Shown one piece after another: positions 59,103-64,000 of a DNA stretch of 64,000 bases. Origin of the DNA: Agathobaculum sp. NTUH-O15-33 (GTDB lineage Bacteria > Bacillota > Clostridia > Oscillospirales > Butyricicoccaceae); NCBI RefSeq assembly GCF_033193315.1, contig NZ_CP136187.1:2321501-2385500 (forward strand), written 5' to 3'. The stretch's first letter is position 1. Each line of letters opens with the position of its first letter. The position numbers and the translations under genes are program-made. Below the pieces are notes generated by a model. The model saw only the letters and a list, made by a program, of their open reading frames with translations, was not told the origin of the DNA and did not search any database.

Positions 59103-59682
59103 TTCATTATCCTCTTTTCGTCAGCAGTTCGTTTGGTTGCTTTCCTTCGTGGTTTATGGTATATCCGGGGGTTTAAGGAACGCTGCGCGCCTTGCGTTCC
59201 CTCTTTGCTTTTGTGTCTCTATTATAGCTTTGCACGCCGCTTTCCGCTATATTTTTCTTGTGCCATGTTTTCTTTTTGAGGGCCGTTTTTCGTGAAATCC
59301 CGCCTCGTTCTTTCACATTCTTGCGAGCACCTAATTCTTGCGGTGTCCGGCGCCCCTTTCTTGGGCATTCCTGCTTTCCTCTCCCCCTTCCCCCTCCCAA
59401 ACAAGACCAATATGCGCTGTTTTGGCGATTATTTATAATTTACACCCTTCTTTTTGTTTACTTCGCATAATCGAGGCGCAAGGTATAAATCATTGTGAAA
59501 TCATCAGAACGCCGGCCATATCGCAAAATTTCCATTCCCCTTGCGCGCGGTATGGGCAAAAGCACAGAGCCCCGGCGGCACGCGCAACGCGGCCCCGGGG
59601 CAAATAAAGAGGGCCGGAACTTACGTTCCGGCCCTCGATGCTGCTCTTACATCTTATATATAGGAGCAGTTTGGGTCTGTCA
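59103..59682. other. Gap between the iol-like operon and the ABC importer genes
   Basis: A 580-base stretch without a supportable gene. On the minus strand it has a TATAAT (59221-59226) about 120 bases before the IolM-like start, without a clear -35 box. The ABC operon terminator is at 59607-59634. The middle (59290-59580) is A+T-richer and pyrimidine-rich on the plus strand, without recognisable structure. Confidence 0.5.
59607..59634 (-). terminator. Terminator of the ABC importer operon
   Basis: A perfect 12-base stem (59607-59618 / 59623-59634, GAGGGCCGGAAC) with a four-base loop, followed on the minus strand by TTTATTT, about 50 bases after the permease stop codon. Confidence 0.82.
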
Positions 59683-60711
59683 TTACTTTTCGCTCTTCTC
59701 TTCAGCCTTCGCAACAGCAAGACGCTTTGCATTAGCTTCCATACGGCTGCGGACTACGTCGACGAATACCGCCGCGATAATGATGGCGCCGATAACGATC
59801 AGCTGCAAGTCGGACGAAACGCCCAGCAGGTTACAGCCGTTGCGGATAACGGTGATCATGAACGCGCCGATCAGCGTGCCCCAAACGTTGCCCTTGCCGC
59901 CGAGGAAGGACGCGCCGCCGATGATACAGGACGCGATAGCATCCAGATCGCCTTCCTGCGATGCCAGCGGTACCGCAGAGTTCAGACGGCCGATATACAC
60001 GACGCCGGCCAGCGCGCAGAAGAAACCGCTCAGCGCATAGCAGGTGATCTGTACATTATCGGTATTGATACCGGCCAGACGGGCCGCTTCCGAGTTGCCG
60101 CCGAAGGAGTAAATCTTACGGCCAAGCGGCGTCTTGGAAAGGAAGATGTGCATCAGAACAAATACAACGATCGTCAGGATAAACGAGAGCGGAATGCCAA
60201 CAGGCTCCGCGGTGCCCACGGTCAGTACGCCCTTCGGGAAGCCGGCGATAGAAGCCGAGCCCATGATAACGAGCGTGATGCCGCGGTAGATGTTCTTGGT
60301 GCCCAGCGTTGCGATGAAGGGGTGAGGCAGGTGCAGCTTGGTCAGCAGCAGGCCGTTGATCATACCCGCTACCGCGCCGATGACCAGACAGATGACGATC
60401 AGGACGATCGAGTTGACCATCGTATCGGCGGAAAAGAATTTCTTCATCAATACGGCGGTCACGCCGGTCGAGATCGCGAGCAGGGAGCCCGCGGACAGGT
60501 CGATACCACCAAGCAGGATAACGCACAACATGCCGACGCTCATCAGCGCCACGATCGGCACCTGACGCAGCAGGTTTAGGATGTTGGTCATGGTAAAGAA
60601 GTTGCCCTTGGTCGCGATGCCGAGCGCTACACAGATCAGCACCAGAGCAAGCAGCGGGCCGAGCTTGCCGAGAGCGTCCTTAAAGGACGATTTTTTCGTG
60701 GTTTCAGTCAT
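59683..60711 (-). CDS. Ribose-type ABC transporter permease (RbsC-like)
   Basis: A 342-residue membrane protein with eight to ten helices of the BPD_transp_2 family. Typical parts are VGMLCVILLGGIDLSAGSLL, HPFIATLGTKNIYRGITLVI, GRKIYSFGGNSEAARLAGIN (contact with the ATPase) and AIASCIIGGASFLGGKGNVW. Start at 60711 with GGGGAGG nine bases upstream; it overlaps the ATPase stop by four bases (ATGA). It forms the membrane channel of a pentose/polyol ABC importer with the next two genes; the nearby iol-like genes suggest inositol or a related sugar. Confidence 0.92.
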   Translation of the reverse strand: MTETTKKSSFKDALGKLGPLLALVLICVALGIATKGNFFTMTNILNLLRQVPIVALMSVGMLCVILLGGIDLSAGSLLAISTGVTAVLMKKFFSADTMVNSIVLIVICLVIGAVAGMINGLLLTKLHLPHPFIATLGTKNIYRGITLVIMGSASIAGFPKGVLTVGTAEPVGIPLSFILTIVVFVLMHIFLSKTPLGRKIYSFGGNSEAARLAGINTDNVQITCYALSGFFCALAGVVYIGRLNSAVPLASQEGDLDAIASCIIGGASFLGGKGNVWGTLIGAFMITVIRNGCNLLGVSSDLQLIVIGAIIIAAVFVDVVRSRMEANAKRLAVAKAEEKSEK

Positions 60712-62207
60712 TCCAAAGTTCCTCCCCATGCGGCTTTCATAATATCTTCCTGATTGAAGTGTTCGGAATCACGGTCGATCTTCGCCATGATTCTGCCGTG
60801 ACGCATAACGATCACGCGGTCGCTCATGCCAAGGATCTCAGGCAGTTCGGAAGAGACCATCAGCACGGCTTTCCCCTTTTTGACCAGATCGTTCATGACG
60901 TTGTAAACTTCGATCTTTGCGCCGACGTCGATACCGCGCGTCGGTTCGTCGAAGATGTAGATATCCGCGTCCGTGTTGACCCACTTGCCGATAACGACTT
61001 TCTGCTGGTTGCCGCCCGAAAGCGAGCCGACCGGCGTTTCCAGCGTCGGCGTCTTGATGCGGTAGGTCTTAACGTTCTCTTCCGCTACCTTTCTGTGCTT
61101 GCTTTCATCGAGCAGCAAGCCCTTGCGGTCGCGGTCGATCGTGGCAAGGTGCAGGTTGTTCATGACCGATGCATCGAGGATCAAGCCCTCGCCCTTGCGG
61201 TCCTCCGTCAGGAACGCGATCTTGTTATGGATAGCGTCCGCCGGACGGACGATATTTACCTTCTTACCTTTAATGTAGATATCGCCGCTGTCGCGGATAT
61301 CCGCGCCAAACAGCGCGCGCATGGTCTCGGTACGGCCCGCGCCGACCAGACCGGAGAAGCCGAGCACTTCTCCCGCGTATGCGGTAAAGCTAACATCATG
61401 CAGAACGCCCGCGCTGTTCATGTGCTCAATGCGGAGCATTTCCTCGCCCTTCTGGGCGAATTCCTTCGGGAACAGGTTGTCAAGGCTGCGGCCCACCATG
61501 TGGGAGATCAGCAGGTCCTTGGTCATTTCCTGTACCGGCGTGGTGGAGATCCATTTGCCGTCACGCATGACCGTGATATCGTCGCAGCACTCGAAGATCT
61601 CTTCCAGCTTATGCGAAACGAATACGATCGAAATGCCCTTATCCTTCAGCATCTTGATCGTTTTGAAAAGCTGTTCTACTTCCGACTCGGATAGAGACGA
61701 GGTCGGCTCGTCCATGATGATCAGCCGTGCATCCGAAAGGATGGATTTGCCGATCTCAATTGTCTGCTGCACGCCAAGGCCGAGCTTCGAGCATTCCGTA
61801 CGGGGATCGACCGGCTGTCCGAGGTCGGCCATGATCTCCGCGGCGCGCTTGTGCATTGACTTATAATCACACAGGGGTCCCTTGGTTTTGTAATAGTTGA
61901 TAAACAGGTTGTCCGTGACGTTCAGTTCCTGAACGATGTTCAGCTCCTGATACACACAGCCGACGCCCGCGTGCTTTGCGACCATCGGGTTGGTCAGATG
62001 GACCTGCTTACCATCGATAAATATCTGGCCCTTATCCGGCTGGTTTACGCCGGTAAAAACCTTGATGAGCGTACTTTTACCCGCGCCGTTTTCTCCGATT
62101 AGACCATGCACGGTACCCTTGCGCACCGTAAAGGACATATCATCCAGCGCGACAACACCAGGGAAGTATTTGGTGATATTCTTTAACTCCATGATTACTT
62201 CGTTCAT
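60708..62207 (-). CDS. Ribose-type ABC transporter ATPase (RbsA/MglA-like)
   Basis: A 499-residue protein with two fused ABC domains. The first has Walker A GLIGENGAGKSTLIKVFTG, signature LGLGVQQTIEIGKSIL (a degenerate form usual here) and Walker B RLIIMDEPTSSLSESE. The second has the degenerate Walker A GFSGLVGAGRTETMRALFG usual for this family, then VGSLSGGNQQKVVIGKWVNT and YIFDEPTRGIDVGAKIE. It energises sugar uptake through the permease coded next, to which it is coupled by an ATGA overlap. Confidence 0.94.
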   Translation of the reverse strand: MNEVIMELKNITKYFPGVVALDDMSFTVRKGTVHGLIGENGAGKSTLIKVFTGVNQPDKGQIFIDGKQVHLTNPMVAKHAGVGCVYQELNIVQELNVTDNLFINYYKTKGPLCDYKSMHKRAAEIMADLGQPVDPRTECSKLGLGVQQTIEIGKSILSDARLIIMDEPTSSLSESEVEQLFKTIKMLKDKGISIVFVSHKLEEIFECCDDITVMRDGKWISTTPVQEMTKDLLISHMVGRSLDNLFPKEFAQKGEEMLRIEHMNSAGVLHDVSFTAYAGEVLGFSGLVGAGRTETMRALFGADIRDSGDIYIKGKKVNIVRPADAIHNKIAFLTEDRKGEGLILDASVMNNLHLATIDRDRKGLLLDESKHRKVAEENVKTYRIKTPTLETPVGSLSGGNQQKVVIGKWVNTDADIYIFDEPTRGIDVGAKIEVYNVMNDLVKKGKAVLMVSSELPEILGMSDRVIVMRHGRIMAKIDRDSEHFNQEDIMKAAWGGTLE

Positions 62208-62251
62208 AATGCCGCAATCACCTACTTTCGATAGATACGTTTTAAAAGGAA

Positions 62252-62275
62252 GCCGGGGGATATTACTCCCCCGGC
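62252..62275 (-). terminator. Intercistronic hairpin between binding-protein and ATPase genes
   Basis: A nine-base stem (62252-62260 / 62267-62275, GCCGGGGGA) followed on the minus strand by TTCCTTTTAAAA. Such hairpins let the binding protein be made in excess over the membrane parts. Confidence 0.65.
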
Positions 62276-62343
62276 ATTGCCTTTCCCCATATAGTTCAAG
62301 ACTTTCAGGGTAGCTGTTTCGTTCTTACAGTACTAAGTACGGA

Positions 62344-63363
62344 TCAGCTCTCGCCTACCAGCTCCTTGAGGTTCGCTACGAAGTCGGCAGCGTTCTCCGC
62401 GCTGACCATCTCCGCGCCGGAATCGATGCGATCTTCGATCGTTTCGCCCTTGGCAAGCTTAACAGCGTTCTCAACGCCCAGCTGGCCCATCTTGTACGGG
62501 CTCTGCGCAACGGTACCGACCATTACGTCGCTGCCGCCGGCGATGATCTCGCAAACCGGGATCGTGCCATCGAAGCCGATAACCGGAATGGTCTTGCCCG
62601 CGTTGGTGATTGCGCGCTCAGCGCCCTGCGCCATGGAGTCGGCGGTGGTGCAGACTACGTCAATGTTGTCGTAGCGGTTCATCAGGTCCTGCATGACGTT
62701 CATGCCCTTCTCAGCCTCGGAGTCGGCAGCCTTGATCTCAAGGATGTTGACGCCAGCGGCTTCCAGACCGGCCTTGAAGCCAGCTTCGCGCTGATCATGG
62801 GTGGTGTCGCCCGCACGGCCGCGCAGGATGATGGCATTCTTGCCTTCGCCTACGAGCTTGCCGGCGAAGTCGCCGCCGATTTTGCCGGCTGCTTCGTTAC
62901 CGGTGCCGATGAAGGAAACCTTCTTGTCAAAGGTCGGCAGGTCGGTATCAACAGCGATAACCGGAATACCGGCATCGTCAGCCTGCTGCAGAACGGGGAT
63001 AACGGTGTCCGGAGAGGACGGAGCCAGACAGAGCACGTCGATCTTCTGACCAACGAGGTTCTGGATCATGTCAACCTGAGCCTGCACGTCCGATTCCGAG
63101 TTCGGAGCGATGAAGTCCAGCTTAACGCCGAGGCGGTCAGCCGCTTCCTTCGCACCCGCCTGAACGAGTACCCAGTACTGGTCGGCCAAGCTCTTTACAA
63201 CAAAGCCAACATGCACATCGCCGCCGGCGGCACTGTCGTCGCCGCCCTCAGCGCTGGTGTCCGGAGTCTTTGTGTCGTCGGTCTTGGCCGGTTCGCTGCC
63301 GCAAGCGGTCAGCGACAATGCCATGGCACCCGCCAACAGCATTGCAAGTAATCTCTTTTTCAT
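62344..63363 (-). CDS. Sugar-binding lipoprotein of the ABC importer (RbsB-like)
   Basis: A 339-residue binding protein of the periplasmic-binding type I family. The lipobox LTAC puts the lipid-anchored cysteine at residue 22, followed by an acidic Asp/Thr/Gly linker. The sugar-binding fold has VGFVVKSLADQYWVLVQAGA, LCLAPSSPDTVIPVLQQADD, IPVIAVDTDLP, and ILRGRAGDTTHDQREAGFKA. The aspartate in VDTD and the aspartate in GFDG (VIGFDGTIPV) are usual hydroxyl ligands. It is the first gene of the ABC operon. Family level suggests ribose, inositol or similar; the neighbouring iol-like genes favour inositol. Confidence 0.92.
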   Translation of the reverse strand: MKKRLLAMLLAGAMALSLTACGSEPAKTDDTKTPDTSAEGGDDSAAGGDVHVGFVVKSLADQYWVLVQAGAKEAADRLGVKLDFIAPNSESDVQAQVDMIQNLVGQKIDVLCLAPSSPDTVIPVLQQADDAGIPVIAVDTDLPTFDKKVSFIGTGNEAAGKIGGDFAGKLVGEGKNAIILRGRAGDTTHDQREAGFKAGLEAAGVNILEIKAADSEAEKGMNVMQDLMNRYDNIDVVCTTADSMAQGAERAITNAGKTIPVIGFDGTIPVCEIIAGGSDVMVGTVAQSPYKMGQLGVENAVKLAKGETIEDRIDSGAEMVSAENAADFVANLKELVGES

Positions 63364-64000
63364 TTTTCTTCCTCCTTGAGTGTTTTATATAAACCAACCG
63401 AGTGGTTCATATCGTCTCTTAGCGCGCCGCCACCCCTCACGGGAGGAATTATGTACTGCGGCTGCGCGCACGCATAGGGTTCACAGGGCGCCGTTCTTTG
63501 GGTCGGTTCACTCAGCCGATGCATATATGCACCAAATGAAAAGGGCGCCTCTTCTATAAAACGCCCACGCCGGCAAGCAGCCTAACCAAAATATTGCGGG
63601 TGCGGTTTTCACCGCCTGTCCCTGTTTATCGGTGCGCCCGGCATGTCCGGACAACACCCGCCCTCAAGCGTGCAATTAGCATATCATGTTCCATCGTCGT
63701 TTTGCCATACAATTATTGCGGCGATTACACCCTTTTAGGGTTGTTTTAAGCCTCTTCAAGAATGTCAATTTAGTAATCTTGCGTTTTTGGGCCTTTTACG
63801 GACTTGTAACCTCATCCCGTTCAGTAACTTGCACAAATAAATCTTAAATTTTTGTGCAACTTTTTCAAAGAATTCAAGCACTGTCCGGTTTTTCTCTTTC
63901 TTGCGAACAAAAGTTGCTCAAAACTTGTGCCTTTTTCGCATATGATATGGTATCCTTTTGATTTCTTGCGATTCCACCCGCCTGTTTTTTGGGGTTCGAG
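63364..64000. promoter_or_regulatory. Control region upstream of the ABC importer genes
   Basis: A 637-base stretch up to the window end without a supportable gene. It holds a perfect palindrome TGCATATATGCA (63520-63531), an extended -10-like TGATATGCT on the minus strand (near 63681-63690) and an inverted repeat TTGCACAAA/TTTGTGCAA (63829-63837 / 63851-63859). These are possible promoter and operator parts, but a clear -35 box was not found. Confidence 0.45.

Noticed and set aside
63364..64000. Additional gene at the right edge
   Set aside because: No frame of coding character with a ribosome binding site was found; base composition is non-coding-like.
1..64000. tRNA, rRNA or other standard RNA genes
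   Set aside because: All gaps were read for cloverleaf or known RNA motifs by eye and none could be supported; a covariance-model scan (tRNAscan-SE, Rfam) would be needed to exclude them.

Overview
The window looks like a chromosomal segment of a G+C-rich anaerobic Firmicute of the class Clostridia, most likely a gut Oscillospirales relative (Butyricicoccaceae-like at a guess). This rests on gene content and order (greA-lysS, topA-dprA, smc-ftsY), Gram-positive style cell-wall genes (ftsEX with an M23 hydrolase), an FprA-type oxygen-scavenging flavoprotein, strong GGAGG ribosome binding sites and TTGACA/TATAAT promoters. No rRNA, tRNA, CRISPR array, prophage or insertion sequence was seen.

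1-20.4 kb is a housekeeping run on the minus strand. A consensus promoter at 20.4 kb drives greA, lysS, trkH, trkA, a TrmH-type methylase, dprA, topA, trmFO, plsX and rnc. A second run is smc, ftsY, rph and rdgB. A frameshifted FUSC-like membrane gene lies between them on the plus strand. Seven gaps here carry a family of about 100-130 bp palindromic elements with heptad-repeat arms. They are not seen elsewhere in the window and sit at the stop codons of the upstream genes.

20.5-28 kb holds a hypothetical gene divergent from an XRE regulator, a cell-wall module (ftsE, ftsX, M23 hydrolase, CtpA-type protease), a CdaR/PucR regulator and an RsuA-type pseudouridine synthase. 28-40 kb holds a hairpin-rich gap, a DUF4830-like lipid-free membrane-anchored protein, FprA (frameshifted), an EF-G paralogue, a 28-residue membrane peptide, a six-PAS hybrid histidine kinase, a P-type-ATPase-like protein that has lost the catalytic DKTGT motif, and rlmB (frameshifted).

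40.2-53.7 kb is a catabolic locus around a LacI regulator. The minus-strand genes are two zinc dehydrogenases, an SDR, a pentulose-phosphate-type epimerase, a DctPQM TRAP transporter, an enoyl-CoA hydratase-like enzyme and a 4-hydroxybutyrate-type CoA-transferase. The plus-strand genes are a 4-hydroxybutyrate dehydrogenase-like iron alcohol dehydrogenase and a split transketolase. Five similar ACCGNTCCCG sites lie in the two control regions. I do not recognise this gene combination as a known pathway.

53.8-64 kb is a second sugar locus: a DeoR regulator (frameshifted), homologues of IolO, IolN and IolM of the Thermotoga-type inositol pathway plus another zinc dehydrogenase, and a ribose-type ABC importer (permease, ATPase, binding lipoprotein) that probably imports the substrate.

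Six genes are broken by single frameshifts, most of them one extra base in a short homopolymer. This looks more like residual indel error in the assembly than gene decay, but the sequence alone cannot settle it.
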